Origin: Candidatus Endomicrobium labiotermitis
Lineage (GTDB): Bacteria > Elusimicrobiota > Endomicrobiia > Endomicrobiales > Endomicrobiaceae
Direction: 5' to 3'
Assembly: GCA_009778965.1 (NCBI GenBank)
Contig: WRFE01000002.1
Coordinates: forward strand, 1-64,000
DNA: 64,000 bases
A program made the translations under genes and the position numbers. Every line of letters starts with the position of its first letter. Positions within the stretch are counted from its first letter, which is position 1. The notes beneath the pieces were generated by a model. It saw only the letters and a program-made list of their open reading frames with translations. It ran no database searches and was not told the origin of the DNA. Of this stretch, positions 19,301-27,377 are shown in pieces.

Positions 19301-19855
19301 AATCTTCCAAAACCAAAACCGGATGTGGATTTTAAAAACGCGCAAATCATCAGAGTAGCGGGCATGATGACAGCAATAAAAAAAACGCTTTCAAAAAAAG
19401 ATAAACCTATGGCGCTATTTAAACTTGAAGACTTACACGGCAGCGTTGACGTCGCATTGTATCCTCAAAAGTACGACTTGTTTGAGAAATATCTGATTCC
19501 CAACAGCGTTGTTGTTATAAAAGGACTGCTTATGGGCACGGATGCGCTCCCCAAAATTTCAGCCGAAGAAATAATGACGATAGACGAAGCAAAAACCAAG
19601 TTTCAGCCGAATTGCGGTAAAGTTCATATAAAACTTTCAACCACAAGATATGATGACGCTTTGAGCGAGGAATTAAAAAAAGTTTTTGCCACGCACAGAG
19701 GTAAAGCTAAAGTATTTTTAGATTTGGAAGACCCCGCTCACGGAAATTTCAGCATAGAAACGGAATATACGACAGACTGTTCAGACAATTTTGTAAACGA
19801 CATAGAAAAAACCGTAGGAACAAAAAATATAGTAGACCTGCACTACACGAATTAA
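16337..19855 (+). CDS. dnaE: DNA polymerase III alpha subunit
   Basis: The 1172-residue replicative polymerase begins with a PHP domain (HLHNHTEYSLLDGACRI, ALAITDHGNMYG). The polymerase core has GPGRGSAAGS and the catalytic PDIDVDFAD, then HAAGMI and AAYGIVAYRTAFLKANYP. C-terminal helix-hairpin-helix and OB regions follow (VAGMMTAIKKTLSKKDKPMA). The PHP metal ligands look largely retained, so proofreading-type PHP activity is possible. GGGGTTTTT precedes the ATG. It is followed by serS, separated by dispersed repeats. The call is firm. Confidence 0.97.
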   Translation: MPEFIHLHNHTEYSLLDGACRITNDKGKPGELFDLIAKEHKMSALAITDHGNMYGAMEFYWAARESGIKPIIGCEVYVAPKSRFDREIDKSSDEGRYNHLTLLAKNFKGYQNLMRIVSIGFTEGFYYKPRVDKEILQKYSEGIIAMSGCLAGEVASLLLRGNKEKAAETAVFYRDTFGKDNFYLEIMDNGLPDQQKIIPDLLELSKTTGIPLVATNDCHYLRKEDAEVQDILLCIGTQKTLKDENRLRFDADTFYFRSPDEMAKLFSYAPDALKNTLAIAEKINLEINTDKLLLPSFPVPAEYKTDFAYMEKLCRDGLNRRYKNISQTHEERLKTELSVINKMGFASYFLIVSDFMQYARNSNIPVGPGRGSAAGSIVAYSLGITDICPLKYNLLFERFLNPDRRSMPDIDVDFADFGREEVMNYVRKKYGEEKCAQIITFGSMQARAAIKDAARVMDFTPGDSQNIAKLVPTGSTIEDALKTSADLRKLVDGDERIEKLISAARKIEGLKRNTGVHAAGMIIANEEIINYSPLAITAKDKAVTTTQYDQEVLPRLGLLKMDFLGLRNLTLIDDCVKMIKRKEPAFNIDDISLEDKKTYELFCNAQTMGIFQLESKGMRDLIRKLRPSIIDDVVALVALYRPGPMEAGMLDLFVNRKYGRIKTAYDHPLQEPILKDTYGVILYQEQVMRMSLDLAGFTPGEADDLRKAMGKKLPEIMEKMRGKFMNGAAAKKVDKAIAEKIFNDIVKFAGYGFNKSHSAAYGIVAYRTAFLKANYPLEYFTALLNSEIGRSAIKEDEDSRLVMYLEDAETFGIKILPPDVQYSDSKFKAENGNIRFGMLAVKGVGEGVTLAIEAARNDGGKFKDWDDFLQKIDLKSVNKKALENLAKAGVFDSFGKNKLEIRADIIASVDKSVDAAAKIKAEKESAQGFLFGEDTDIGKTNTLKKAEKPLEQLEALNFEKEVLGFYISGHPLTPRKRELIAYSNYRLDNLPKPKPDVDFKNAQIIRVAGMMTAIKKTLSKKDKPMALFKLEDLHGSVDVALYPQKYDLFEKYLIPNSVVVIKGLLMGTDALPKISAEEIMTIDEAKTKFQPNCGKVHIKLSTTRYDDALSEELKKVFATHRGKAKVFLDLEDPAHGNFSIETEYTTDCSDNFVNDIEKTVGTKNIVDLHYTN

Positions 19856-19856
19856 A

Positions 19857-19940
19857 GACAGAGTGAAGTTTGGAGTGTGAAGAGTGGAGTTAACGACAAT
19901 AGGCGTTGTCATTCCGGGCTTGATCCGGAATCCACGTTAG
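19857..19940. repeat. Two adjacent dispersed repeats between dnaE and serS
   Basis: 19857-19895 (GACAGAGTGAAGTTTGGAGTG) is the GTGGAGTTTGAAGAGTG type, beginning just after the dnaE stop. 19908-19936 (GTCATTCCGGGCTTGATCCG then GAATCCACG) is a well-kept palindromic element. The ORF caller translates both as a false N-terminal extension of SerS. Confidence 0.7.
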
Positions 19941-19978
19941 CCCGTAATAAATTACTATATAAAGCACTGGAGATTAAA

Positions 19979-21253
19979 ATGTTAGACATCAAATTCATCA
20001 GGGAAAACCTCAAAGCCGTTGAAACGGCAATGAAAAACAGAAATCAAAACATAAGTTTCGACTGTCTGCTCGCGTGGGATTCCGAAAGACGCGTCGCAAT
20101 CGGTGAAATTGAACAATTAAGACTTAAAAGAAATCAAAAATCCGAAGAAGTCGGCAAGCTTAAAAGAGAAAAACAGGAACCTTCTCCGGATCTTCTTGCC
20201 GAAGTCAACGAAATAAGGGACACCATACAGGAACTTGAAAAAGGGCTTTTAATGATTGAAAACCAGATGGAAGATTTTTTACTCCGAATCCCCAATGTTC
20301 CCGATGAAAGCGTGCCTGTAGGAAAAGATGAAAAAGACAATAAAATTGTCCGCTTTATAGGCGACCCGATAAGACATTCTTTTAAAGCAAAAGCTCACTG
20401 GGAAATCGGCGAAAAACTCGGAATTTTGGACTTTGCGACCGCGTCAAAAATTTCAGGTTCGCGTTTTACCGTAATAAAAAATGAAGGATGCGCTTTGGAA
20501 AGAGCAATTATAAATTTTTTCATTGATACGCACAAAGAAAGGGGCTACAGCGAAATAATGACTCCGTATTTGGTCAACAGACTTTCAATGCAGGGCACGG
20601 GACAGCTTCCGAAATTCGAGGAAGATGCGTTCAAATGTTCCGAAGACGATTTGTATCTCATACCTACGGCTGAAGTTTCCGTAACAAACATTTACAGAGG
20701 CGATGTTTTAGAAGACACGGAGCTTCCGAAAAAATATGTTTCATATTCAGCCTGTTTCAGACGCGAAGCCGGCTCTTACGGAAAAGATACAAAAGGTCTT
20801 ATAAGAAACCATCAGTTTAACAAAGTTGAAATTGTTAAATTTGCCAAACCGGAAAACTCTATGAGCGAACTTGAAGCTCTGGTTTTAGACGCGGGCAATG
20901 TTTTGGAAAAACTCGGTCTTCCTTACAGAGTTTCGCTTCTTTGCACGGGCGATATGGGATTCGGATCGGCTAAAACTTATGATTTGGAAGTCTGGCTTGC
21001 CGCGGATAACGGCTACAGAGAAATTTCGTCATGCACAAATTTCAACGATTTTCAGGCAAGACGCATGGATATAAAAGTAAAAAACTCGCAGACTAAAAAA
21101 AGAGAGTTTTTGCACACGCTTAACGGTTCGGGCGTGGCTGTAGGCAGAACTTTTGCCGCTATACTCGAAAACTTCCAGCAGGAAGACGGCTCGGTTGTAA
21201 TTCCCGAAGTGTTAAGAAAATATACCGGTTTTGACATAATAAAACCGAAATAG
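19979..21253 (+). CDS. serS: Seryl-tRNA synthetase
   Basis: This class II aminoacyl-tRNA synthetase charges tRNA-Ser. The 424 residues begin [20 protein letters not shown], followed by the tRNA-binding coiled coil (about 30-100). Motif 2 reads [20 protein letters not shown] and motif 3 [14 protein letters not shown]. The serine-site segment [10 protein letters not shown] is present. The track ORF starts 34 residues too early in repeat sequence; the ATG at 19979 is preceded by CTGGAG at suitable spacing. tRNA-Arg lies 29 bases downstream. Confidence 0.97.
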   Translation: MLDIKFIRENLKAVETAMKNRNQNISFDCLLAWDSERRVAIGEIEQLRLKRNQKSEEVGKLKREKQEPSPDLLAEVNEIRDTIQELEKGLLMIENQMEDFLLRIPNVPDESVPVGKDEKDNKIVRFIGDPIRHSFKAKAHWEIGEKLGILDFATASKISGSRFTVIKNEGCALERAIINFFIDTHKERGYSEIMTPYLVNRLSMQGTGQLPKFEEDAFKCSEDDLYLIPTAEVSVTNIYRGDVLEDTELPKKYVSYSACFRREAGSYGKDTKGLIRNHQFNKVEIVKFAKPENSMSELEALVLDAGNVLEKLGLPYRVSLLCTGDMGFGSAKTYDLEVWLAADNGYREISSCTNFNDFQARRMDIKVKNSQTKKREFLHTLNGSGVAVGRTFAAILENFQQEDGSVVIPEVLRKYTGFDIIKPK

Positions 21254-21282
21254 TACAATAATTTTCCTTTCAATAACTACAT

Positions 21283-21356
21283 GCGCCCATAGCTCAATTG
21301 GATAGAGCGTTTGACTACGAATCAAAAGGTTAGAGGTTCAACTCCTCTTGGGCGCG
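21283..21356 (+). tRNA. tRNA-Arg (anticodon ACG)
   Basis: GCGCCCATAGCTCAATTGGA opens the gene; the acceptor stem GCGCCCA/TGGGCGC is perfect. The anticodon stem TTTGA/TCAAA encloses CTACGAA, giving ACG, and the T arm GAGGTTCAACTCCTC is intact. The discriminator is G, as in many arginine tRNAs. It marks the left edge of a segment with accessory-looking genes. Confidence 0.95.
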
Positions 21357-21531
21357 TTTTCGCTTTAACATTTTTCATTATGCTTTGTTGCAGCACTTGT
21401 CGTTTGCCTTTATGCAAACTTCCTCGTGTTGCCGCCTTGCCTAATAAAAAATCTTTTCGCAAAGAATAGTTTTACTCATAATTAATTAGTCCTGTTTTAG
21501 TCCCATAAAACAACAATATCTTTAACCTTTG

Positions 21532-21565
21532 GCGACAATACGTTGTCGCATATGTTTTATATAAT
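21532..21565 (+). promoter_or_regulatory. Perfect palindrome plus -10 box before the DnaB-like gene
   Basis: GCGACAA-TACG-TTGTCGC (21532-21549) is a perfect 7+7 inverted repeat. TATAAT follows at 21560-21565 and the ATG is at 21592, with AAAGGAAG as ribosome site. The palindrome overlaps the expected -35/spacer zone, the position of a repressor site. There is no T-tract, so it is not a terminator. Confidence 0.6.
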
Positions 21566-21591
21566 ATGGAAAAATACAAAGGAAGTTTTTA

Positions 21592-22785
21592 ATGAACAAC
21601 ATTGATTTAGATGTCGCAAGCGTTTTATCAAAATTACAAACGCCAAAAAAAGAAATTACAGGGATTGCGACAGGATTTAAAGAATTTGACGAAATAACAG
21701 GCGGTATAAACGCAGGAGAAATAATGCTGGTGTCCGCTCTTGGGTCTATGGGTAAAACTGCTTTTGTTTTAAGCGTCGCCAAAAATGTCGCGATAGACAA
21801 TAAAAAAAGCGTTCTATTTTTTTCAACGGAAAATTCAAAAGATACCATCACTGTCCGCCTCTTATCTTTACTATCGCAAATTCCGTTGAAATTGTTTAGC
21901 AAAAAACACTCCGGCGATGATAAATTTCAGCTTATTAAAACGGCAGGACAAAAACTTTCGCAAGCGCCTATATATATTGATAATTCGTCGTTTACCTTAA
22001 CCGACATAGTGTCAGAATCAAAACAATTAGCCGACAAATTAAAAAATACCGATAAGCCTGTATCTTTAATAATTATAGATGATTCCGCAATCTTGAAAAC
22101 TTCAAACAAAAAAACAGAAACAGCGATGAAAGAATTAAAAAATCTGAATATACCGATTATAGCAACAACCCGTTGGAAGGGAGTCAAAAATTATAAAGGA
22201 CAAACTCCGACATATGCATATTTAAGATATTTAAGCGCCTCGGAACGCAACACCGATATAATAACTTTCATTCACAGAAATTCTTATTTTACAACAGACT
22301 ATGATTTTCAATATTCCGCAGACTTGATAACAGTAAAAAACACTCGCGGGCTTTGCAAAACAATACCATTATCTTTTGAACGCGACTTTGGCGAGTTTAA
22401 AGACAGAGAGCCAAACCCAAAAGTCGGAATTTTCTTTATTCTTGGAAATGGCGTTATTGACGCTAAACCCCAGAGCCTTAAAGAATTAAAGTCTAACGGG
22501 TATTCTATTGACAGCGATTTTAGCCATAGCGATGTTTTTGACGATGCAATTTCTAAATTATATCCGCAATATGTTGATTACTTAGAAATTCCGAGAGGCA
22601 GAGTGGTTTATCTTGTAAAAAACAAACAATTTGTAGTTTATCTTGATGAAAGCAAAGACACGCCGTCTATACGCAAAGGAATTATTAATGTATTTGATTT
22701 GCCGGAAAATACAAAATTTGAATACGACGAGCATTACACGACTGATATAAAAAAATTACAAAAGTTGTTTAAAAAAAGGATATAG
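21592..22785 (+). CDS. DnaB C-terminal-domain-like ATPase with extra C-terminal domain
   Basis: Residues about 15-250 follow the RecA-type ATPase core of replicative DnaB. TGFKEFDEITGGINAGEIML leads into the Walker A SALGSMGKTAFVLS, then FFSTENSKDTITVRLLSL (glutamate kept), Walker B LIIIDDSAIL, and a late block (YLSASERNTDIITFIHRNS, then TVKNTRGLCKTIPLSF) that parallels DnaB's ESGSIEQDAD..KNRNGP. The N-terminal DnaB domain is missing. Residues about 260-397 are a domain I do not recognise (YPQYVDYLEIPRGRVVYLV). It is therefore unlikely to be the replicative helicase; an accessory helicase or ATPase of a mobile or defence segment is possible. A perfect palindrome sits in its promoter. Confidence 0.7.
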   Translation: MNNIDLDVASVLSKLQTPKKEITGIATGFKEFDEITGGINAGEIMLVSALGSMGKTAFVLSVAKNVAIDNKKSVLFFSTENSKDTITVRLLSLLSQIPLKLFSKKHSGDDKFQLIKTAGQKLSQAPIYIDNSSFTLTDIVSESKQLADKLKNTDKPVSLIIIDDSAILKTSNKKTETAMKELKNLNIPIIATTRWKGVKNYKGQTPTYAYLRYLSASERNTDIITFIHRNSYFTTDYDFQYSADLITVKNTRGLCKTIPLSFERDFGEFKDREPNPKVGIFFILGNGVIDAKPQSLKELKSNGYSIDSDFSHSDVFDDAISKLYPQYVDYLEIPRGRVVYLVKNKQFVVYLDESKDTPSIRKGIINVFDLPENTKFEYDEHYTTDIKKLQKLFKKRI

Positions 22786-22811
22786 TAACATAATGAAAAT
22801 GGAGAAATTTT

Positions 22812-23456
22812 ATGAGTACAGTTTATGTTTACGTTCTTGATACTTTAGCCGACTGGGAGTTGGGATACGTTATTTCGGAGCTAAATTCCGGTCGATTTTT
22901 CAAAAAGGGTAAGCAACGTATACCGATCAAAACGGTTAGTTATTCTAAAGAGCCGATTAATACAATGGGCGGTATTACAATAATACCCGATTGTTTGATT
23001 GATGATATTGTTATTAATGAAACAAGCATATTGCTATTACCGGGCGCAAATACATGGAACGATCAAAGGCATGGCGCTATCATCGAAAAAGCAAGCGAAT
23101 TTCTTTCTTTAGGCGCTACGGTGTGCGCAATCTGCGGGGCTACCGCTGCTCTTGCCAACTTTGGCCTATTGGATAAGCGTCCGCATACCAGTAATGGACC
23201 GGGATTTCTTGAAATGGTTTCTCCTGGTTATAAAGGGCAAAGTTTTTATATAGATAAGCCGTCGGTAGCTGATAACAACCTTATCACTGCAAGTTCCACC
23301 GGAGCTTTGTTGTGGGCGAAACAAATTATTGAACATTTAGATGTTTTTCAATCAAACACACTGGAATCTTGGTATGAATATTTTAGTACCGGCGAGCCTA
23401 AACATTTCTTCGCCCTCATGCAAACTTTGCCGTCTAGCAATGAAAACAATATCTAA
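22812..23456 (+). CDS. DJ-1/PfpI family protein (class I amidotransferase-like fold)
   Basis: The 214-residue product starts VYVYVLDTLADWELGYVISE, the usual opening of DJ-1/PfpI members similar to YdeA. The nucleophile elbow is TVCAICGATAALA (Cys of AICGA), and a strand ends SILLLPGANTWND. LITASSTGALLWAKQI supplies the later conserved segment. Family members are chaperone-like, deglycase/hydratase-like or protease-like enzymes; none of these roles can be chosen from sequence. GGAGAAATTTT precedes the ATG. It lies 26 bases after the DnaB-like gene, so it is probably co-transcribed. Confidence 0.85.
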   Translation: MSTVYVYVLDTLADWELGYVISELNSGRFFKKGKQRIPIKTVSYSKEPINTMGGITIIPDCLIDDIVINETSILLLPGANTWNDQRHGAIIEKASEFLSLGATVCAICGATAALANFGLLDKRPHTSNGPGFLEMVSPGYKGQSFYIDKPSVADNNLITASSTGALLWAKQIIEHLDVFQSNTLESWYEYFSTGEPKHFFALMQTLPSSNENNI

Positions 23457-23469
23457 AAACAAATAAACA

Positions 23470-23505
23470 GTGGTCAACTTCTCTATCTCCTGACCACAAA
23501 AAAGA
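23470..23505 (+). terminator. Inverted repeat GTGGTCA..TGACCAC between DJ-1 gene and nuclease-like gene
   Basis: GTGGTCA (23470-23476) and TGACCAC (23491-23497) form a perfect 7-bp stem with a 14-base loop. AAAAAAGAG follows rather than a T-run, so a plus-strand terminator is doubtful. An operator or the edge of the next transcription unit is equally possible. Confidence 0.35.
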
Positions 23506-23516
23506 GAGAAAAGCCG

Positions 23517-24443
23517 ATGAGTAAAAAAAACAAGGGCGAGCCGACTGGCTTTATAAGAAAATTCGACACAACGAAGAAGAAGAATGGAGGCGGGCTGAGC
23601 GATACAGATGCCGCTATTTACGCAGAGCTGGAAAAAGAGATTCGTAACGGAATCGTCTTTCCGGCGGTACGCAAAGGAGAGCTACACTTTTACTACGGTG
23701 GCGGCTGCCTTTATAATTGGAAAGGAAACAAACTCAAAAGAGATGAGAAATATGACAAAAATCCCGACTACCAACCCAAAAACGCAAAAGATCTAAAATC
23801 CTACCCCTACAAGTTGGCCAAAGAGCAAAACAAAATAAGATTCGCCGATGAGGAGCGACAACTACTAGACCGCCTAACCTGCCACACTTTCGTCAAGAAC
23901 CGAAAGACCGATGTAGTAGTGCTTGACATAGAAGTCTGCCTGAACGGGAAAAAAAACGGAAGAAAGAAGTGTGACATGGTTCTACTGAACACAAAAACGG
24001 ACGAAATCATGTTCGTAGAAGGCAAATTTTATTCGAATAAGGAAGTATTTTGCAAGAAAGGCATGCCGTCAGTTGGGAAACAAGTCATTTGTTACAAGGA
24101 AGCCATAAACGAACAACGTCCAAGAATTATAGAACAATACCAAAGACACATCGACATAATCAACGAATTATTCGACACGCATTTCAGCAGAGAAATCACC
24201 ATTTTAGACAACCCTGGACTGCTCGTCTACCTAACCCCAGACCCGGAGAACCGAACAAAGAACGAACGTGCCAGCATGGAAACCCTGAATAAGCATCTAT
24301 CTGGAAAGAAAGAGCTTGGAGAAACTGAAACAAGGAACACCGCTTGGTTCAATGTGGGTGAAGAGCCGCCGGAAGACGAACTCGAAAGACCAACAATAGA
24401 CAATGTCTGGGCAGCCCTGACGGAAAAGATCGATGAAAATTAA
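23517..24443 (+). CDS. PD-(D/E)XK nuclease-like protein, unknown family
   Basis: A 308-residue soluble protein of no family I can name. Residues 132-172 contain VVVLDIEV, then KKCDMVLLNTKTDEIMFVEGK. D153, E168 and K170 fall in the order and strand context of a PD-(D/E)XK nuclease core, with E139 as a possible extra acidic ligand. The N-terminal third is lysine-rich; the C-terminal tail is acidic. Codons end in C or G more often than in neighbouring genes (judged by eye), suggesting transfer. It overlaps the next gene by 11 bases, so the two proteins are translationally coupled. A nuclease acting with the downstream metallohydrolase, perhaps in defence, is inference. Confidence 0.5.
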   Translation: MSKKNKGEPTGFIRKFDTTKKKNGGGLSDTDAAIYAELEKEIRNGIVFPAVRKGELHFYYGGGCLYNWKGNKLKRDEKYDKNPDYQPKNAKDLKSYPYKLAKEQNKIRFADEERQLLDRLTCHTFVKNRKTDVVVLDIEVCLNGKKNGRKKCDMVLLNTKTDEIMFVEGKFYSNKEVFCKKGMPSVGKQVICYKEAINEQRPRIIEQYQRHIDIINELFDTHFSREITILDNPGLLVYLTPDPENRTKNERASMETLNKHLSGKKELGETETRNTAWFNVGEEPPEDELERPTIDNVWAALTEKIDEN

Positions 24444-25662
24444 GATACATAGAGGAACCCACCAAATCGGCGGATGCATAACCGAGATAAAAACGGCGAA
24501 AGCGCGAATTATAATCGACATAGGGTCGGAACTGCCGACCGCTGAAAAGAAGAAAGACACGGGAATAGCAATAGAAGGCGTAACCACAGGCAAGCCCGAC
24601 TGCGACGGCATTTTCGTTACGCACTACCACGGTGACCATATCGGTATGTTCGAGAAAGTTTTGCCAGAAGTGCCAATTTACATGGGCGAAATAGCAAAGC
24701 AGATTTTCGCCGTAGTCCAGCAAGCAATCAAAACGAAACTAAAAAAAGGAAACCCTGAACTCATCGAAACTTTTAAGACATTTACGCCGGGAAAAAAGCT
24801 GAAAATCAAAGACATCACAATAACACCGCTGATGGTCGACCACTCTGCCTTTGATGCCTATGCGCTGTTGATAGAAGCCGAAGGGAAAAGAATACTGCAC
24901 ACAGGCGACTTTCGCATGCACGGAGCAAGAGGCAAAAAGATGCCGCTCGTCTTCGCAAAATACGCCGGCAACCTTGATGTACTGATAACCGAAGGCACTA
25001 TGCTTGGAAGACCCGGCGAGAAAGTAATGACCGAACATGAGATGGGCAAAATTGCTGAAAAACTAATGCGAGAAAACAAAAATACCTTAGTGCTTTGCAG
25101 TTCAACAAACATAGACTCAATAGCGGCATTCTACAATGCGGCGATAGCCAACCGAAAGCCGTTCATCGTTTATGATTTTCAAGACGACATACTGAAGATA
25201 ATGAACGCTACCTCCAAATCATCGTACTACGATTTCACAAGGCAAACGGTCTACAAATACAACCCAAAGAACAAAAAACTACACGACTACATGAACAGCC
25301 GTGGCTTCTGCATGATGATAAGAGCAAACAACAGAGCGAATTCCGTACCGCAACAGGTAATGAAAGCATTCCCGGACAACCTGCTGATTTACTCCCTATG
25401 GGCGGGTTACCTAGAAAAACACCGCCCTGCATACGATGAATACAAGGCAGAATTCATAGACAATGCAATAAAGACCGGAAGCAAGTTCGCGGAACTGCAT
25501 ACAAGCGGACACGCCACAGCCGAAGACATAAAGAAGCTCTGCGAAATAACCAAGCCTAAGATAGTTATTCCGATCCATGTCGAAGAACCGCAAGCCTTTA
25601 CGCGGCTGGGAATAAAAGGCAATATAAAGGTACTGAATGATGGCGAATTTTTTGACTGCTGA
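24433..25662 (+). CDS. Metallo-beta-lactamase/beta-CASP hydrolase, RNase J-like
   Basis: The 409-residue product has the metal motifs of the RNase J/beta-CASP group. THYHGDHIG gives H64, H66, D68 and H69; VDHSAF gives H137; HTGDFRMHG gives D159; TEGTML begins the CASP part; HTSGHATAED (H356, H360) and IPIHVEE (H382) close the site. It is about 150 residues shorter than canonical RNase J and lacks the C-terminal dimerisation domain. Related short stand-alone proteins exist in Bacteroidota and Clostridia. The ATG overlaps the upstream nuclease-like gene by 11 bases and its codon use resembles that gene rather than the flanks. Action on RNA or DNA is expected from the family; the substrate is unknown. 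Confidence 0.75.
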   Translation: MKIKIHRGTHQIGGCITEIKTAKARIIIDIGSELPTAEKKKDTGIAIEGVTTGKPDCDGIFVTHYHGDHIGMFEKVLPEVPIYMGEIAKQIFAVVQQAIKTKLKKGNPELIETFKTFTPGKKLKIKDITITPLMVDHSAFDAYALLIEAEGKRILHTGDFRMHGARGKKMPLVFAKYAGNLDVLITEGTMLGRPGEKVMTEHEMGKIAEKLMRENKNTLVLCSSTNIDSIAAFYNAAIANRKPFIVYDFQDDILKIMNATSKSSYYDFTRQTVYKYNPKNKKLHDYMNSRGFCMMIRANNRANSVPQQVMKAFPDNLLIYSLWAGYLEKHRPAYDEYKAEFIDNAIKTGSKFAELHTSGHATAEDIKKLCEITKPKIVIPIHVEEPQAFTRLGIKGNIKVLNDGEFFDC

Positions 25663-25695
25663 TAGAAAAAAGAGATGCTTTGATATGGCGCTAGA

Positions 25696-26193
25696 CTAGG
25701 CTTTTTTAGTAAATCCAAAATACTTGTGCTTTAATTTTACTTCACTGTAGACGTTTATTGCAGATATTACTGTGTTTGCCGTTTTAAAAAGTTCCGACAG
25801 CTCGTTAATTTTTTCAATGTTTGCTTTAAGTAAAAATAAACCCTTATTGGAAAGAAGATAAAAGAATATTTCATTTAATTTGGGCACGGAAACTTCTTTG
25901 ACCGGTTCTGCCTTTTGTAAGTATTCTTGCGCTTCTGTAACAAATTTTATTGCGGCGTTTTTAATTTCAGCCTTGCTTGCGCCGTTTACAAAACCTCCGC
26001 CAAAACTGTAATACAAACTAGCATCTCCGGTAATATAACTTATGAGGGTTGCCGTGCCTTCTTCATAGCCTATATCCATAACAACGCCAAAAACAGAAAT
26101 GTCTTTTTCAGACAGATTTTTAATTCCTATTTCTTTCGGATTTGTCAAAATGGCGGCAGTTCTCATTACAGACCAAAGTTTATCTTCAGACAT
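25696..26193 (-). CDS. Protein of unknown function
   Basis: A 165-residue soluble protein without signal peptide or membrane segment. I do not recognise it. Its middle (MDIGYEEGTATLISYITGDA followed by SLYYSFGGGFVNG) suggests a beta-rich N-terminal domain; the second half is helical and lysine-rich and ends KHKYFGFTKKA. It is divergent from the Crp/Fnr gene and shares a 145-base intergenic region with it, including a near-perfect palindrome, so the regulator may control it. GGGGGTATTTT precedes the ATG. Confidence 0.55.
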   Translation of the reverse strand: MSEDKLWSVMRTAAILTNPKEIGIKNLSEKDISVFGVVMDIGYEEGTATLISYITGDASLYYSFGGGFVNGASKAEIKNAAIKFVTEAQEYLQKAEPVKEVSVPKLNEIFFYLLSNKGLFLLKANIEKINELSELFKTANTVISAINVYSEVKLKHKYFGFTKKA

Positions 26194-26264
26194 AAAATAC
26201 CCCCGTTACAACTCAAAATGATATACTTTTATGGTCATTTTATATAATTTTAATATATCTGTTA

Positions 26265-26280
26265 TGGTGCAAATGCACCA
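26265..26280. promoter_or_regulatory. Palindrome TGGTGC-AAAT-GCACCA between divergent genes
   Basis: A perfect 6+6 inverted repeat with a 4-base spacer lies 59 bases upstream of the Crp/Fnr-family ATG and about 70 bases upstream of the divergent unknown gene. The dimension fits a dimeric regulator, but the sequence is not the classic TTGAT-N4-ATCAA FNR box. Confidence 0.5.
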
Positions 26281-26338
26281 CAATATTTATCTAAACATTT
26301 TTTAAAATATAAATTAACGAATACGCTAAAAGGATTTT

Positions 26339-27031
26339 ATGCGAATTGGAAATAATTATAAAAAAACTATTGCTAAAAACTTGCTTTTCCAAAATATGTC
26401 AGAATCAGAAATAGGGCAGTTGATGCCTTATTTATATATTAAAAAACACGAATATGCAAAAGACTCGTTTATAGAATGCGACAATGAAAAATTTTCGTAT
26501 ACTGCCTTTCTTCCCAAAAAACTTTATATTCTTATAGAAGGTCAGATTCACTTAATTATTGAAGATGCCTGCGGTACCAGACTAATGGCGCAGCAGTATG
26601 AAGCGGGAGATATCTTAGCGGGAACGCTTTTTGACGTACCTGCAAAAATATTTGCCGGATATCAGGTAATAAAAAAAGCTATTGTAGCATCGTTATCTTT
26701 TGATTTAATAATCAATACGCAGCGCTTGCCAAATGAAACACACATCAAAATGCTGAAAAATTTATGCTTGTTTTTTGCGGATGACCGAATAAAACTGTAC
26801 AAACGGCTTGAATGCTTAAGCAGAACCTGTATAAGGGAAAGAATAAAATTTTACCTTTTAGATCAAAAGCACAAGACCGGTAAAAATAAATTTGAGCTGC
26901 CTATAACTAAAAATGATATGGCAAATTATTTGTCTGTAAACAGAAGCGCAATGACAAGGGAACTTGCAGCAATGAAAAAAGAAAAACTTATAAATTTTAA
27001 AGGCAGAAAATTTACTTTGTTTTTTGAATAG
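26339..27031 (+). CDS. Crp/Fnr-family transcription regulator
   Basis: The 230-residue protein has an N-terminal cyclic-nucleotide-binding-like beta barrel (about 20-140; LYILIEGQIHLIIEDACGTR) and a C-terminal winged helix. The recognition part reads PITKNDMANYLSVNRSAMTRELAAMKKEKLI. The four-cysteine N-terminal cluster of true FNR is absent, so the signal may be a small molecule, nitric oxide via haem, or redox. It heads a run of four downstream genes for sulfur/redox proteins and is divergent from an unknown gene over a palindrome. AAAGGATTTT serves as ribosome site. Its role as regulator of this operon is inferred from position. Confidence 0.87.
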   Translation: MRIGNNYKKTIAKNLLFQNMSESEIGQLMPYLYIKKHEYAKDSFIECDNEKFSYTAFLPKKLYILIEGQIHLIIEDACGTRLMAQQYEAGDILAGTLFDVPAKIFAGYQVIKKAIVASLSFDLIINTQRLPNETHIKMLKNLCLFFADDRIKLYKRLECLSRTCIRERIKFYLLDQKHKTGKNKFELPITKNDMANYLSVNRSAMTRELAAMKKEKLINFKGRKFTLFFE

Positions 27032-27040
27032 GAAAGCTTT

Positions 27041-27337
27041 ATGATAAACAAAATTACTGCGACTAAAGCCTTTAAAGTTTTGTCAAAAGATGATGCAATT
27101 CTTGTTGACGTGAGAAGACCGGAAGAATTGGAAGACTGTAAAATTGATATTGCCATAAATATCCCGGTTGACACACTGCCTGCGCACATCAAGGAATTGC
27201 CTAAAGACAAACTGATAATCACAACATGCGCAAGCGGTCATCGCGCTCAAACGGCACAGGAGTTTTTGTCTGATTCCGGGTTTGATGCTAAATGCGTAGA
27301 AGGATCCATAACTGAACTTGCCAAACTTTTTAAATAA
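27041..27337 (+). CDS. Single-domain rhodanese
   Basis: The 98-residue product is a minimal rhodanese: AILVDVRRPEELEDCKI near the N-terminus and the active-site loop TTCASGHRAQTA with the persulfide-forming cysteine. It could carry sulfane sulfur to acceptors such as the Fe-S protein encoded three genes on. It begins 9 bases after the regulator gene, preceded by AGGAAAGCTTT. Loop composition differs from classical thiosulfate sulfurtransferases, so the sulfur donor is unknown. Confidence 0.9.
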   Translation: MINKITATKAFKVLSKDDAILVDVRRPEELEDCKIDIAINIPVDTLPAHIKELPKDKLIITTCASGHRAQTAQEFLSDSGFDAKCVEGSITELAKLFK

Positions 27338-27377
27338 AAACAACCGTTAAATCAGTCTGGTAATAAATGGAGGCTTT

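Noticed and set aside
19877-19978. 34-residue N-terminal extension of SerS
   Set aside because: It translates a GTCATTCC palindrome ([10 protein letters not shown]); the ribosome site and family start fit the ATG at 19979.
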